A stretch of 64,000 nt of DNA from Amycolatopsis orientalis DSM 43388 (GTDB lineage: Bacteria; Actinomycetota; Actinomycetes; Mycobacteriales; Pseudonocardiaceae), in the NCBI RefSeq assembly GCF_000411975.1, contig NZ_ASXG01000076.1, forward strand, positions 1 through 64,000. Reading direction: 5' to 3'. The position numbers and the translations under genes were made by a program. Positions 15,913 to 25,752 of the stretch are shown piece by piece (position 1 is the first letter of the stretch; every line of letters begins with the position of its first letter). Below the pieces are notes generated by a model that did no database searches, had not been told where the DNA came from, and was given only the letters and a program-made list of their open reading frames with translations.

Positions 15913-16221
15913 ATGAGCGAGTCACCCGCGGCCGCCGGGCCCCACGGCTACAGCGAAGACAAAGAGGACTATCTCAAGCGGCTGCGCCGGATCGAGGGCC
16001 AGATCCGGGGGCTGCAGCGGATGGTCGAGGACGACAAGTACTGCATCGACATCCTGACTCAGGTGTCGGCGGCCACGAAGGCGTTGCAGGCGGTGTCGCT
16101 CGGGCTGATGGACGAGCATCTGCACCACTGTGTCGCCGAGGCGATCGCCGAGGGCGGCGCGGCTGCCGATGACAAGATCCGCGAGGCGAGCGACGCCATC
16201 GCCCGTCTCGTCCGTTCCTGA
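15913..16221 (+). CDS. csoR: Copper-sensing repressor CsoR
   Basis: 102 residues, all-helical DUF156 protein. The Cu(I) ligands of CsoR are present: Cys 44 in DDKYCIDILTQ, and His 69 and Cys 73 in DEHLHHCVAEA. Without copper it holds the operator 15888-15902; Cu(I) releases it. No Shine-Dalgarno is seen and the promoter places the transcript start at the ATG, hence likely leaderless. It leads csoR-copZ-16505 gene-copA. Confidence 0.96.
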   Translation: MSESPAAAGPHGYSEDKEDYLKRLRRIEGQIRGLQRMVEDDKYCIDILTQVSAATKALQAVSLGLMDEHLHHCVAEAIAEGGAAADDKIREASDAIARLVRS

Positions 16222-16248
16222 AAACCGTTGTCCCAGAAGGAGAATACC

Positions 16249-16455
16249 GTGAGCGAGCAGACCTACACCGTGACCGGCATGACCTGCGAGCACTGCGTGC
16301 GTTCGGTCACCGAGGAGGTCAGCGAGATCGAGGGCGTCACCGATGTCGCTGTCGACCTGCCGACCGGCAAGGTGACTGTGCGCGCAGTCAAGGACATCGA
16401 CGTCGCGGACGTCCGCGGCGCGGTCGAAGAAGCCGGTTACCAGCTGACCGCCTGA
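16249..16455 (+). CDS. copZ: HMA copper chaperone CopZ
   Basis: 68 residues, HMA fold with MTCEHC metal-binding loop. GTG start after AGAAGGAGAATACC, a strong ribosome site; the in-frame ATG 21 nt upstream is less well placed. It passes Cu(I) to the CopA ATPase two genes downstream and may exchange copper with CsoR. Confidence 0.95.
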   Translation: MSEQTYTVTGMTCEHCVRSVTEEVSEIEGVTDVAVDLPTGKVTVRAVKDIDVADVRGAVEEAGYQLTA

Positions 16456-16504
16456 GCGGCGGCTCTCGCGACTGCGGGCCAAGCCCGCGGTGAGGACTGA
16501 GGAC

Positions 16505-17413
16505 ATGAACACAGCAGCGAAGCTCTCCGCCTACGGTGTGGCGCTTGCTCTGGTCGCCGGCGGCGGCTGGGGCATCGGCACCGCTGTCGGTCCCTTCTCC
16601 GGCGCGGCCGGGGTGCACGGCGGCGAGGACGCCGGGCACGGGGACGCTCACAGCGGCACCGTCGCGGAGGCCGCGAACACCGACCAGCCCGGCGGGCTGG
16701 CGTCGTCCAGGGGCGGTTACACCCTCACGCCCACCAGCACGACGCTCACCCCCGGCACGACCAGCCCCTTCGCGTTCCGGATCACCGGGCCCGGCGGCGC
16801 GGCGGTGACCGCGTTCGACGTCGAGCACGAAAAACGCATGCACTTCATCGTGGTGCGCCGCGATACCACCGGATACCAGCACCTCCACCCGCAGCTCGGC
16901 GCGGACGGCGCCTGGACGGTGCCGCTGTCGGTCAAGGAGGCGGGCAGCTATCGGGCATTCGCCGACTTCACCCCGGCCGGCGGGACCGGGACGACGCTCG
17001 GCGTGGATCTGGTCGCTCCCGGCGACTTCCGGCCGGTGGCGCATCCCGAATCGAGACTGGCCACTGTGGACGGCTACCAGGTCCGGCTGACCGGAGACCT
17101 GGTTCCCGGCCGCGCGTCGAAGGTGACCGCGACGGTCACGCGCAACGGCGCGGAGGTCGTCGACCTGCAGCCCTATCTGGGCGCGTACGGCCATCTGGTG
17201 GCGTTGCGGCAGGGCGATCTCGCGTATCTGCACGTCCACCCGGACGGCGCCCCCGGCGACGGGAAGACCGCGGCCGGGCCGGCGGTGACCTTCTTCGCCG
17301 AAGTCCCGTCGGCAGGCGGCTACCGGTTGTTCCTGGACTTCCGGCACGGCGGCGCCGTGCACACCGCGGAGTTCACCGTCAGCACCACGGCACAGGGAGG
17401 GAACGGGTCATGA
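16505..17413 (+). CDS. Membrane-anchored extracytoplasmic protein of copper operon
   Basis: 302 residues. One N-terminal helix ([23 protein letters not shown]), a His/Asp-rich stretch ([14 protein letters not shown]), then two beta-rich modules with repeated motifs [20 protein letters not shown] and [14 protein letters not shown]. The paired HLHP/HVHP signatures suggest metal binding outside the cell. It lies between copZ and copA, overlapping copA by ATGA, so a role in receiving or buffering exported copper is a fair inference. I know this as a recurrent family but have no named function. Confidence 0.85.
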   Translation: MNTAAKLSAYGVALALVAGGGWGIGTAVGPFSGAAGVHGGEDAGHGDAHSGTVAEAANTDQPGGLASSRGGYTLTPTSTTLTPGTTSPFAFRITGPGGAAVTAFDVEHEKRMHFIVVRRDTTGYQHLHPQLGADGAWTVPLSVKEAGSYRAFADFTPAGGTGTTLGVDLVAPGDFRPVAHPESRLATVDGYQVRLTGDLVPGRASKVTATVTRNGAEVVDLQPYLGAYGHLVALRQGDLAYLHVHPDGAPGDGKTAAGPAVTFFAEVPSAGGYRLFLDFRHGGAVHTAEFTVSTTAQGGNGS

Positions 17414-19662
17414 CCGCCGAAGTGGAGAACCAGCCCGCGACCGGCGAGGTCGAGCTGGCCATCACCGGGATGACGTGCGCGTCGTGCGCGATGCGGATCG
17501 AGCGGAAACTGAACAAACTCGACGGGGTCACCGCGACCGTCAATTACGCGACGGAGAAGGCGAAGGTCGTCTACTCCGGCGACGTGGCGCCGGAGCGGCT
17601 GGTCGAGCAGGTCGAGGCGGCCGGTTACGGCGCGACCGTGCCCAATGCGGAGAAGGCTGCGAGCGAAGAAGGCGCCGAGGAAGAGGACGCCACCCGCCCG
17701 TTGCGGCAGCGGCTGATCGTTTCGACGGTGCTGTCGGTGCCGGTGATCCTGCTCGCGATGGTGCCGGCGTTGCAGTTCACCTATTGGCAGTGGATCTCGC
17801 TGGTGCTGGCCGCGCCGGTGATCGTGTGGGGCGCGTTGCCGTTCCACCGTGCCGCGTGGGCGAATCTGCGCCACGGCGCGGCCACCATGGACACGCTGAT
17901 CTCGATGGGGACCATCGCGGCGTTCCTGTGGTCGCTCTACGCGCTGTTGTTCGGCACCGCCGGGGTGCCGGGCATGACGCACGCGTTCGAGCTGACGGTC
18001 CAGCGGATGTCCGGCGACGGCAACATCTACCTCGAGGTCGCGGCCGGGGTGACGACGTTCATTCTCGCCGGCCGCTATTTCGAGGCGAAGTCGAAGCGGC
18101 GCGCCGGTGCCGCGCTGCGGGCGCTGCTGGAACTCGGCGCGAAGGACGTCGCGGTGCTGAGGGACGGCCGGGAGCAGCGGATCCCGGTCGAGCAGCTGCG
18201 AGTCGGCGACTTGTTCGTCGTGCGGCCGGGGGAGAAGGTCGCCACCGACGGCGTGATCGAGGACGGCAGCTCGGCGGTCGACGCGAGCATGCTGACCGGC
18301 GAGAGCGTCCCGGTCGAGGTGGGTCCTGGCGACCCGGTGGTCGGGGCCACGGTGAACGCCGGGGGACGGCTGGTCGTGCGGGCCACCCGGATCGGCTCGG
18401 ACACCCAGCTCGCCCAGATGGCGAAGCTGGTCGAGGACGCGCAAACCGGCAAGGCGCAGGTGCAGCGGCTGGCGGACCGGGTCTCGGCGGTGTTCGTGCC
18501 GATCGTGATCGCGCTCGCCGCCGGGACCTTGGCCTTCTGGCTCGGCGCCGGGGACACCGCTTCGGCGGCGTTCACCGCGGCGGTGGCGGTGCTGATCATC
18601 GCCTGCCCGTGCGCGCTGGGCCTGGCGACGCCGACCGCGCTGCTGGTCGGCACCGGCCGCGGCGCGCAGCTCGGGATCCTGATCAAGGGCCCGGAGGTGC
18701 TGGAGTCGACGCGGCGGGTGGACACCGTGGTGCTGGACAAGACCGGCACGGTCACCAGCGGGCAGATGGCGCTGGTCGAGGTGCACACCGCGGACGGCGT
18801 CGAACCTGACGACGTGCTGCGGCTGGCCGGCGCCCTGGAGGACGCTTCCGAGCATCCGATCGCGAAGGCGATCGCCCGGGGCGCCCGGGAGAAGGTCGGC
18901 GAGCTGCCCGCGGTCGAGGACTTCGCCAACGTGGAAGGCCTTGGCGTGCAAGGCGTCGTGGCCGGGGCGGCGGTGCTCGTCGGCCGCACGGCGCTGCTGG
19001 CGGAGTGGAGCCAGCACCTGCCCGCCGACCTGGTTTCGGCCAAGGCCGAGGCCGAGCGGCACGGCCGGACCGCGGTCGCGGTCGGATGGGACGGGAAGGC
19101 CAGGGCGGTGCTGGTCGTCGCGGACACGGTCAAGCCCACCTCGGCCGAGGCGATCGCCCGCTTGCGGGAGCTCGGCCTGACCCCGGTGCTGCTCACCGGC
19201 GACAACGAGGCGGTCGCCCGCTCGGTGGCCGCGGAGGTCGACATCGAGGAGGTCATCGCCGAGGTTCTGCCGAAGGACAAGGTCGACGTCGTCCGGCGGC
19301 TGCAGGGCGAGGGCAAGGTCGTGGCGATGGTCGGAGACGGCGTGAACGACGCCGCGGCACTGGCTCAGGCCGACCTGGGCCTGGCCATGGGCACCGGCAC
19401 CGACGCCGCGATCGAGGCGGCCGACCTCACGCTGGTCCGCGGCGACCTGCGGGCTGCGGTCGACGCGATCCGGTTGTCGCGGCGCACGTTGCAGACGATC
19501 AAGGGCAACCTGTTCTGGGCCTTCGCCTACAACGTGGCGGCGCTGCCGCTGGCCGCGGCGGGACTGCTGAACCCGATGATCGCGGGCGCGGCGATGGCGT
19601 TCAGCTCGGTGTTCGTGGTGAGCAACAGCCTCCGCCTGCGCGGATTCCGGGCGGTCGGCTGA
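17410..19662 (+). CDS. copA: Cu(I)-exporting P1B-type ATPase CopA
   Basis: 750 residues. N-terminal HMA domain with MTCASC (Cys 23, 26), membrane CPC at 399-401 ([13 protein letters not shown]), phosphorylation site DKTGT at about 443, nucleotide-domain ASEHP, hinge [10 protein letters not shown], and Cu(I)-type helices ending [10 protein letters not shown] and [15 protein letters not shown]. It exports cytosolic Cu(I). Last gene of the csoR operon; a strong hairpin element follows at 19694-19748. Confidence 0.97.
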   Translation: MTAEVENQPATGEVELAITGMTCASCAMRIERKLNKLDGVTATVNYATEKAKVVYSGDVAPERLVEQVEAAGYGATVPNAEKAASEEGAEEEDATRPLRQRLIVSTVLSVPVILLAMVPALQFTYWQWISLVLAAPVIVWGALPFHRAAWANLRHGAATMDTLISMGTIAAFLWSLYALLFGTAGVPGMTHAFELTVQRMSGDGNIYLEVAAGVTTFILAGRYFEAKSKRRAGAALRALLELGAKDVAVLRDGREQRIPVEQLRVGDLFVVRPGEKVATDGVIEDGSSAVDASMLTGESVPVEVGPGDPVVGATVNAGGRLVVRATRIGSDTQLAQMAKLVEDAQTGKAQVQRLADRVSAVFVPIVIALAAGTLAFWLGAGDTASAAFTAAVAVLIIACPCALGLATPTALLVGTGRGAQLGILIKGPEVLESTRRVDTVVLDKTGTVTSGQMALVEVHTADGVEPDDVLRLAGALEDASEHPIAKAIARGAREKVGELPAVEDFANVEGLGVQGVVAGAAVLVGRTALLAEWSQHLPADLVSAKAEAERHGRTAVAVGWDGKARAVLVVADTVKPTSAEAIARLRELGLTPVLLTGDNEAVARSVAAEVDIEEVIAEVLPKDKVDVVRRLQGEGKVVAMVGDGVNDAAALAQADLGLAMGTGTDAAIEAADLTLVRGDLRAAVDAIRLSRRTLQTIKGNLFWAFAYNVAALPLAAAGLLNPMIAGAAMAFSSVFVVSNSLRLRGFRAVG

Positions 19663-19693
19663 GCGCAGCGCCCCGGGACTCGCTCCCGTAGTT

Positions 19694-19748
19694 GTCCGTG
19701 AAGGACTCCTTGAGGGAATCAGATTCCCTCAAGGAGTCCTTCACGGAC
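19694..19748. terminator. 27-bp perfect hairpin element, copy 3, between convergent operons
   Basis: Arms 19694-19720 and 19722-19748 pair perfectly around a single A. It lies 32 bp past the copA stop and 31 bp past the convergent regulator gene, so it is well placed as a bidirectional terminator. Same family as 14958 and 15118. Confidence 0.75.
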
Positions 19749-19778
19749 TTTTCGCGACGGGGGCCGCAGCGGACGGCG

Positions 19779-20276
<498 letters not shown>

Positions 20277-20277
<1 letters not shown>

Positions 20278-20870
20278 CAGACCGGTTGTCCCGCCGGCAT
20301 GGCCGGGGCGCCGCGCCGCGGACGGCGGAGTTCGGCGAATCCGGGGACAGCCGAGGCAGTGCGCAGGGCGTCGAGCAGGGCCTGCCCTTCTGCCGGGGCG
20401 GGCAGTTCGGTCAGCACCGGGCCGAAGAAAGCCCGGCCGCCGATCGCGGTGATCGGGCTGCCCGCGGTGTCGCCGAGGGCGTCTTGGCTCGCCTGGTGCG
20501 CGGCTCGCACCGCCGGGTCCAGATCGGCGCAATCCGCTTTGGCCGCAAGGTCTTCCGGCAAGCCGACAGCGGTCAGCGCGGTGCGGAGCAGCGCGTTGTC
20601 CACCGGCAGCCGCTGCTCGTGGATCCGGCGGCCGAGCGCGACGTGGAACCGGGCGGCGGCGGACCGGTCCTCGATCGCCGCGAGGACGCGGCCGGCGCGC
20701 AGCGAATCCTCGATCCGCCGGCGATGCGCCTCGGCCACCTCGGTTCCTTCGTTGAGCACCGCGAGACTCATCGGCCGCATCGGGAACTCCGTCCGCGTGC
20801 CGTCGAGCCAGCGGTACGCCAGCCAGGCGAACGGGCAGACCGGATCCCCGTAGAGCACCACGTCGTTCAT
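20277..20870 (-). CDS. DsbA-family protein, mycothiol-dependent reductase (Rv2466c) type
   Basis: 197 residues. The N-terminal GDPVCPFAW has an active-site Cys 12, but the second Cys of CPWC in Rv2466c is replaced (CPFA), giving a single-Cys site that would need mycothiol. MSLAVLNE and ITAIGGRAFFGPVLTELP are diagnostic of this cytosolic subfamily, which reduces small molecules or mixed disulfides with mycothiol. ATG overlaps the DUF302 stop (ATGA). Confidence 0.85.
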
Positions 20871-21271
20871 GCCAGCTCCCGGTCCACGGCGTTCAACGCG
20901 GATTCCAGCAGTTCGGCGGCCTCCCCGGCGACTTCGGAGACTCCGGCCGCCGGCGCGACTTCGGCCATGACCGCGGGATTGATCGCCTCGACGACCGTCT
21001 CGCCGGCGCCGTTCTCGCGGACGACCACGTTGCAGGGCAGCAGCAATCCGATCTCCCGGGTCGCCTCCAGCGCCCGGTGGGCGAGCGCGGGATTGCAGGC
21101 GCCGAGGATGGTGTAGCGCTCCATCCGCTCATCCAGCTTCTCGCGCAGGGTCGCTTGCACGTCGATCTCGGTCAGCACCCCGAACCCCGCTGCGGCCAGC
21201 GCGGCCCGCGTCCGCGCCATCACTTCGTCGAAGCCCGCGCCTCGGTAGGTGCGGGACAAACCCAGTTTCAC
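20867..21271 (-). CDS. DUF302 domain protein
   Basis: 134 residues. GFDEVMARTRAALAAAGFGVLTEIDVQATLREKL and YTILGACNPALAHRALEATREIGLLLPCNVVVREN are the DUF302 signatures, including a Cys in GACNP and another in LLPCN. The family is often found with sulfur-handling or metal-sensing genes; the reaction is unknown. GTG start follows GGAAGGAGCAATC. First gene of the operon with DsbA and the zinc-ribbon protein, behind two tandem CsoR-type sites. Confidence 0.9.
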   Translation of the reverse strand: MKLGLSRTYRGAGFDEVMARTRAALAAAGFGVLTEIDVQATLREKLDERMERYTILGACNPALAHRALEATREIGLLLPCNVVVRENGAGETVVEAINPAVMAEVAPAAGVSEVAGEAAELLESALNAVDRELA

Positions 21272-21293
21272 GATTGCTCCTTCCGTTCGGCAG

Positions 21294-21330
21294 ATACCCG
21301 GTGGGGTATTGGGCATGCCCCCTAGGGTAT
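21294..21330. promoter_or_regulatory. Tandem CsoR/CstR-type operators upstream of DUF302 operon
   Basis: ATACCCGGTGGGGTAT (21294-21309) and ATGCCCCCTAGGGTAT (21315-21330) begin exactly 21 bp apart, two helical turns, so two repressors would bind the same face. They lie 23 bp before the GTG start. Confidence 0.7.
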
Positions 21331-21858
21331 CAGTCGACCCGGTGTGGCGCCGAGCGCGAGCACGGTGAGCTGTGTTCAGGCTCGGCGATCGCGGCACGCT
21401 GGGACGGCAGGAACCGACGTGGGCAGAGGCCAAGCAGGGGAAGGACTGCCGCTGTCGCGCGGGAGACGTTCGGGCGATCAGGAGCAATGCCAGGAACTTA
21501 CTAATCCGGCCAAAAGTAGGCCGACCCCGACCGCGGCACGTAACCGTTGCTACGAAAGCCATTCGGCCGTGGCTGTGGTCGGATTAGTAATGATCGGCAC
21601 AGTAAGGCTGTGCTGCGGACGCGCTTCCGGCGTGTTCCCAGGCTCAGCTGGCTCGATCCGGTCGAGCGCACGTCGCTGTGGGCCCCGGACCCGGGACCAC
21701 AACCTGGCCTCATGGTGGCAAAGCGGGCATTCCGGCACTGTTGGCGTCCTTTGTGGACTGTCAGTAGGCCGAGATCTCGGAGCCTTAAGTTCCTGGCATG
21801 GGCGATCAGGAGCGGAGCGGCGAAGCGGATCGTCCCCGGGACGCGGCAGCAGCCTTGG
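21331..21858. other. Gene-free stretch with repeat ends
   Basis: No convincing gene in about 530 bp. It contains an AATGCCAGG-type repeat with left end CAATGCCAGGAACTTACT near 21486 and right end CTTAAGTTCCTGGCATG near 21785-21801. Nested inside is the inverted pair TTACTAATCCG (21499-21509) and CGGATTAGTAA (21580-21590). Confidence 0.55.
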
Positions 21859-22803
21859 TCACGAGCAGGACACCAGGCCGGTGAGCACCACCAGTGCGCC
21901 CGCGACCAGTGCCGGGGCCAGCAACGCGGTGAGCCCGCCGGTCACGGCGGCGAGGCGGGCGGCCGCCCGGTTGGTGCGGGCCGGTCGTTCCCGGAGCCGG
22001 TCGAGCCGGATGGCGGTGTCGCCGCCGGCCATGGCGAGCGCTCGCCATGGCCCGCCGCCGGCGCGGATCGAAAGCAGCGCGGAGCACAACGGCCCGGTGC
22101 CGCACTGGGCAGCCGCGGCGTGGTCGGCCGACAGTTCGACGAGCAGCCGCACGGCGGCGGGCAGTTCCCGCATCAGCGGGACGAACCGCACAGTGCGGCC
22201 GAGAATGTCCGCGCACGCGGTAAGCAGGTGATGATGGCCGCGGACATGGGCCCGCTCGTGGGCCAGGACGGCGTCGAGTTCCGGTACCGAAAGCCGGGCG
22301 GCGAGCCCTTCGCTGGCGACGATCATCGCGCGCCGCCCGCCGAGGCTGTAGGCGACCGGCTCGTCGTGCGGCAGCCACAGCGTCGGCACGGACCGGGAGC
22401 CGGCCGAGCCGCACAACCGCAGGGCGGCCAGGTGGCGGCGGTACTGGCGATTGCGGCTCCGGCGCCGCCCGGCCGAGGCCACCGCCAGCCGGACGGCTCC
22501 GGCGAGGGCGAAGGCTCCCGCGCTCGCGCCGACGACCGGGTCCAGCAGCGGCACTTCGCCGTGGCTGAGCGCGGCCCAGCAGTCGTGCAGCGCCCGCAGC
22601 ACCGCGTCGGCCGGGCCGTGCCCGGGCAGCACGAGCAGCAGCACTCCCGCGACAGCGCCCGCCAGGACCCCGGCGGCGCTCAGCAGCCACCAGGCGATCG
22701 CGGTGCCGGGAGAGATCCGGCCTGCGGCCAGCCTGCTCAGCGGGCGTGGCGACCACCAGCCCACGAACACGGCCCCGAGCAGGAGCGCCGCCGCGACGAT
22801 CAC
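21859..22803 (-). CDS. M56 family membrane metallopeptidase, copy 3
   Basis: 314 residues. Three or four helices, zinc site LAHERAHVRGHHH, VELSADHAAAAQCG downstream and a closing helix. No extracellular sensor domain. GTG start overlaps the blaI stop (GTGA). Expected to inactivate the BlaI copy 3 encoded before it. Confidence 0.92.
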   Translation of the reverse strand: MIVAAALLLGAVFVGWWSPRPLSRLAAGRISPGTAIAWWLLSAAGVLAGAVAGVLLLVLPGHGPADAVLRALHDCWAALSHGEVPLLDPVVGASAGAFALAGAVRLAVASAGRRRSRNRQYRRHLAALRLCGSAGSRSVPTLWLPHDEPVAYSLGGRRAMIVASEGLAARLSVPELDAVLAHERAHVRGHHHLLTACADILGRTVRFVPLMRELPAAVRLLVELSADHAAAAQCGTGPLCSALLSIRAGGGPWRALAMAGGDTAIRLDRLRERPARTNRAAARLAAVTGGLTALLAPALVAGALVVLTGLVSCS

Positions 22804-23162
22804 CGCTTCCGCGACTTCCGGCGCAGCGCCCGGCGGAGGATGTCCGACTCCTCCTCGGACGCCGTCTGGACGAAGTGCAGCAGGACCGATTCCCGGTCCT
22901 CGGTGGAGTCCAGCAGATCGCGCACCGTCTGCGCGGTCGCCTCCTCGCGGGAGGCGGTCGCCTGGTAGTGGTACGCGCGGTTCCGCATCTCGCGCTCGAC
23001 CCAGCCCTTGCGGTGCAGGTTGTCCAGCACCGTCATCACCGTGGTGTACGCGAGATCGCGGTGCTGGTTGAGCTCGTCGAGCACTTCCCGGACCCGCATG
23101 GGTTCCGCCGCGTTCCAGAGCACGTCCATCACCGACGCCTCGAGCTCGCCCAGTTTCAGCAT
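22800..23162 (-). CDS. blaI: BlaI/MecI family repressor, copy 3
   Basis: 120 residues with LKLGELEASVMDVLW and recognition region DLAYTTVMTVLDNLHRKGW. No dyad is seen in its own 37-bp leader, so it is probably transcribed from the operator-controlled promoter of the NlpC/P60 gene upstream (24350-24366). This would place a repressor in an operon with a cell-wall hydrolase. Confidence 0.93.
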   Translation of the reverse strand: MLKLGELEASVMDVLWNAAEPMRVREVLDELNQHRDLAYTTVMTVLDNLHRKGWVEREMRNRAYHYQATASREEATAQTVRDLLDSTEDRESVLLHFVQTASEEESDILRRALRRKSRKR

Positions 23163-23199
23163 GGCACCTCCGGGGATCAGGATACTTGCTCCGCCGGGA

Positions 23200-24258
23200 T
23201 CACCCGACGATGCGCCGTGCTCCCATCAGGTGCCCGTCCCCGCGGATCGGCCGCACGTCGACCAGCTGGCCCTCGGTGGGCGCGTCGACCATCTTGCCGT
23301 TGCCGACGTACATGCCCACGTGATGGATCGCGCCGGCGCTGCCGGAACCGTCGTCGTAGAACAGCAGATCGCCCGCGACGAGCTGGTCCAGCGGCACGGC
23401 TTTGCCTGAGGTGAACTGCTGCCGGCTCGTCCGGGGCAAGGTGATCCCGGCTTGTTTGTACGCCCACGAGGTCAGCCCGGAGCAGTCGAACTGGCTCGGG
23501 CCGGTGGCGCCCCACTGGTATTCGGAACCGCGTTTGGACAGCGCCGCCTGCAGCGCGTCGTTCGCCGCGCCTGGAGGACCGAGATAGGAACCGCTGTCCT
23601 GCACCTGTCCCAGCTTCGTGCGGGCGGCCGAGGGCAGCTGCGCCAGCGCCTTGCGCACCTCGCCGATCTGCTTGTCGAGATCCGTCTTGCGTCCCTGGAC
23701 TTCTTCCAGCGCGGTGGCGGCGTCGTTCGCGGCCAGCTGCGCCGATTTCTGCGCCTTCTCCGCGGCGGCCTTCGCGTTGTTCGCGGAGGCGACCGCGCGC
23801 TGCAGGCCGGTCAGTGTTTCGTTCTTCCGCTCCGCGAGCAGGGAGAGGATGGAGGCGCGATCGAGGAACTCCTGCCGGTTGCTGCTGTCGAGAAGCAGGG
23901 CTGTGTTGCTCAATTGGCCGCCTTCGAGCGCGGCGTTCGCGACCTGGTTCGCTTGCGGACGGAGCCGGTCGATCGCCGCCTGCGCGCCGACGACCTCGCC
24001 GTTGGCCTTGGCCACGGCCGCGTCGGCCGCGGCACGGTCGTTCTGCCGGGCGGTGAGCGACTCCTGTGCGCCCAGGAGGTCCTCGTCGGCCTTGGCCGCT
24101 TGTGCGCCGAGTTCCTGGTAGCGCTGCATCGGATCCTGGCTGCCGCCCGGGGGCGGCGCGGCCTGCGCCGCCGCGGGCAGGGTGGCCAATCCCAGGACGA
24201 CGAGTGCGGCGGTGGCGGCTATCGGATGTCGGAAGGCACGACGCCGTTGCGGTGTCAC
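23200..24258 (-). CDS. Secreted NlpC/P60 peptidoglycan endopeptidase
   Basis: 352 residues: signal peptide (TAALVVLGLATLPAAAQA), a long coiled coil of Ala/Gln/Glu-rich heptads (about 40-220), then an NlpC/P60 domain with catalytic Cys in SQFDCSGLTSWAY and His in IHHVGMYVG. It cleaves peptide stems in the cell wall, like RipA-type actinobacterial hydrolases. GTG start after CAGGAG; a GTG at 24324 would add 22 residues. Its promoter region carries a BlaI-type operator, and blaI-M56 copy 3 follows on the same strand. Confidence 0.9.
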   Translation of the reverse strand: MTPQRRRAFRHPIAATAALVVLGLATLPAAAQAAPPPGGSQDPMQRYQELGAQAAKADEDLLGAQESLTARQNDRAAADAAVAKANGEVVGAQAAIDRLRPQANQVANAALEGGQLSNTALLLDSSNRQEFLDRASILSLLAERKNETLTGLQRAVASANNAKAAAEKAQKSAQLAANDAATALEEVQGRKTDLDKQIGEVRKALAQLPSAARTKLGQVQDSGSYLGPPGAANDALQAALSKRGSEYQWGATGPSQFDCSGLTSWAYKQAGITLPRTSRQQFTSGKAVPLDQLVAGDLLFYDDGSGSAGAIHHVGMYVGNGKMVDAPTEGQLVDVRPIRGDGHLMGARRIVG

Positions 24259-24349
24259 GGGTGCTGAATCTCCTGTCGTGGGGACCTGCGTTCGGGGTGG
24301 ACCGCCCCGCCGGCCCGCGGTCACATTAAGGTAACGCGCGGATCTTGTC

Positions 24350-24366
24350 CACTATCGCATCTAGTA
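24350..24366. promoter_or_regulatory. BlaI-type operator upstream of nlpC-blaI-M56
   Basis: CACTATCGCATCTAGTA matches the dyad with one change in each half, about 92 bp before the NlpC/P60 GTG. Confidence 0.6.
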
Positions 24367-24502
24367 CTAGCGAAGCAGTTGTCGGAATCCGGTGAACAGG
24401 AAGGAAAACGTTCGTGCGGGAACGCACGAACCCGGGAGTAGACCCGGAGAACGGCAAAGCGGTGCGCCGGGGCCACGGCGGCCGTGGCCCCGGCGGCCCG
24501 GG

Positions 24503-25177
24503 TCAGCCCTGCGAGAGCAGCCCCTGCATTTCGGTGATCTCGGCCTGCTGGCCGTCGATGATCTTCTGCGCGAGCGCCTTGGCGTCGGCGTTGCCGCCCT
24601 TGGCCAGTTCCGTCTTGGCCATGTCGACCGCGCCCTGGTGGTGCTTGATCATCATGCCGAGCCACATCTTGTCGAACTCGGCGCCCTTCATCGTGTCGAG
24701 CTTGGCCATGTCCGCGTCGGACATCATGCCCGGCATCGACCCGCCCGGCATCGGCATCGAGGACGACGAGCCCATCCCCGGCATCGACGACATCCCCGGC
24801 ATGTTGTGGTCGCTCATGCCCGGCATGGCCGAAGCGGAGGAAGAAGCGGCGCCCCACGCGGTGAGCCAGCCTTGCATCTGCTGGATCTCCGGGTCCTGAG
24901 CTTTGTCGATCCGGCCGGCGAGGTCGACGACCTTCGGGTTGGTGCTGCGCGAGGACACCATCTTCGCCATGTCCAGTGCCTGCTTGTGGTGCGGGATCAT
25001 CTGCTGGGCGAAAGCGACGTCGTCGTTGTTGTGGCCCGCGGCCTGCTGGTTCGACGCGGGCGCGGGGGCGGACGACGAGCCCATCTGCATGCCGGACGGC
25101 TGATCGCCGCTGTTGCAGGCGCTGAGCGCGAGGGCCGACGCCACCGCGATGCCGCTGATCACCAGAGTTTTGCGCAC
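24503..25177 (-). CDS. DUF305 family lipoprotein, Met/His-rich (CopM-like)
   Basis: 224 residues. Lipoprotein signal LALSACNS, then two ferritin-like DUF305 halves with MIPHHKQALDMAKM and MIKHHQGAVDMAKT. Between them is a Met-rich stretch of repeated MPGM units (SMPGMGSSSSMPMPGGSMPGM). DUF305 proteins such as CopM bind Cu(I) in the envelope. GTG start follows AGAAGGATTTGTC. Last gene of a minus-strand group starting at 28573. Confidence 0.9.
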   Translation of the reverse strand: MRKTLVISGIAVASALALSACNSGDQPSGMQMGSSSAPAPASNQQAAGHNNDDVAFAQQMIPHHKQALDMAKMVSSRSTNPKVVDLAGRIDKAQDPEIQQMQGWLTAWGAASSSASAMPGMSDHNMPGMSSMPGMGSSSSMPMPGGSMPGMMSDADMAKLDTMKGAEFDKMWLGMMIKHHQGAVDMAKTELAKGGNADAKALAQKIIDGQQAEITEMQGLLSQG

Positions 25178-25242
25178 GACAAATCCTTCTCTCGAAAAGT
25201 GATTGCTGAAATGACCGGTGGGGACCAGGCAGGCCCGGCCGG

Positions 25243-25656
25243 TCAGGTCCGCAGCACGCAGAGAGAAGCAAGGACCAGGCGGCCGCGTCTGTCCGGCGGC
25301 CGCCCGGGGACGGGCGAGCCGCGCGGACCGGCGGGGACCGGGAGCTTCGCGGCGGAATGCCTGCGGAAAGCCAGCAGCGCGAGCACCAGTGCGCCGACCG
25401 CGTACAGCACGGCGAGACAGAGGTGCAGCATCGTGTGCGCGCCGCCCGGCGTGCCGGGGTGTTCCTCGCCCGAGCCGGTGGGGGCCGCGTCTGCCATCGC
25501 GATGGGCGCGTCCGCCATCGCGGCGGGCACGGCGGCCGGGGCCATCGCGTGCGCGGAACCGCCGGGGAGGCTGATGTGGTGCATGGCGGCGATGCACAGC
25601 GCCAGCGCACCCAGCAGAAGGATCTGCCGGATGCCGCCGAGCCGGTTCGCCGCCAT
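25243..25656 (-). CDS. Small His-containing membrane protein (DUF6153-like)
   Basis: 137 residues. Helix 1 ILLLGALALCIAAMHH ends in paired His, a Met/Ala-rich outer loop follows, then helix 2 HTMLHLCLAVLYAVGALVLALL and a tail ending LCVLRT. This layout matches the DUF6153 family as I recall it, found near copper genes. A second protein with the same layout and a similar end lies at 28175. ATG after GGTGGGGG; a GTG at 25677 would add 7 residues. Confidence 0.7.
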   Translation of the reverse strand: MAANRLGGIRQILLLGALALCIAAMHHISLPGGSAHAMAPAAVPAAMADAPIAMADAAPTGSGEEHPGTPGGAHTMLHLCLAVLYAVGALVLALLAFRRHSAAKLPVPAGPRGSPVPGRPPDRRGRLVLASLCVLRT

Positions 25657-25752
25657 GCCCCCACCGTACTCAGGCACCGGGCCGCCGACGCTGCCGAGCC
25701 CGTCCGAGTGCTATGTCACCCAGTACGAGCGGGGGTAGTCGGCGGCCCGTGT

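Noticed and set aside
16388..19062. Minus-strand frames opposite copA and its neighbour
   Set aside because: Composition is typical of antisense shadows (Arg/His/Gln) and lacks any ribosome site.
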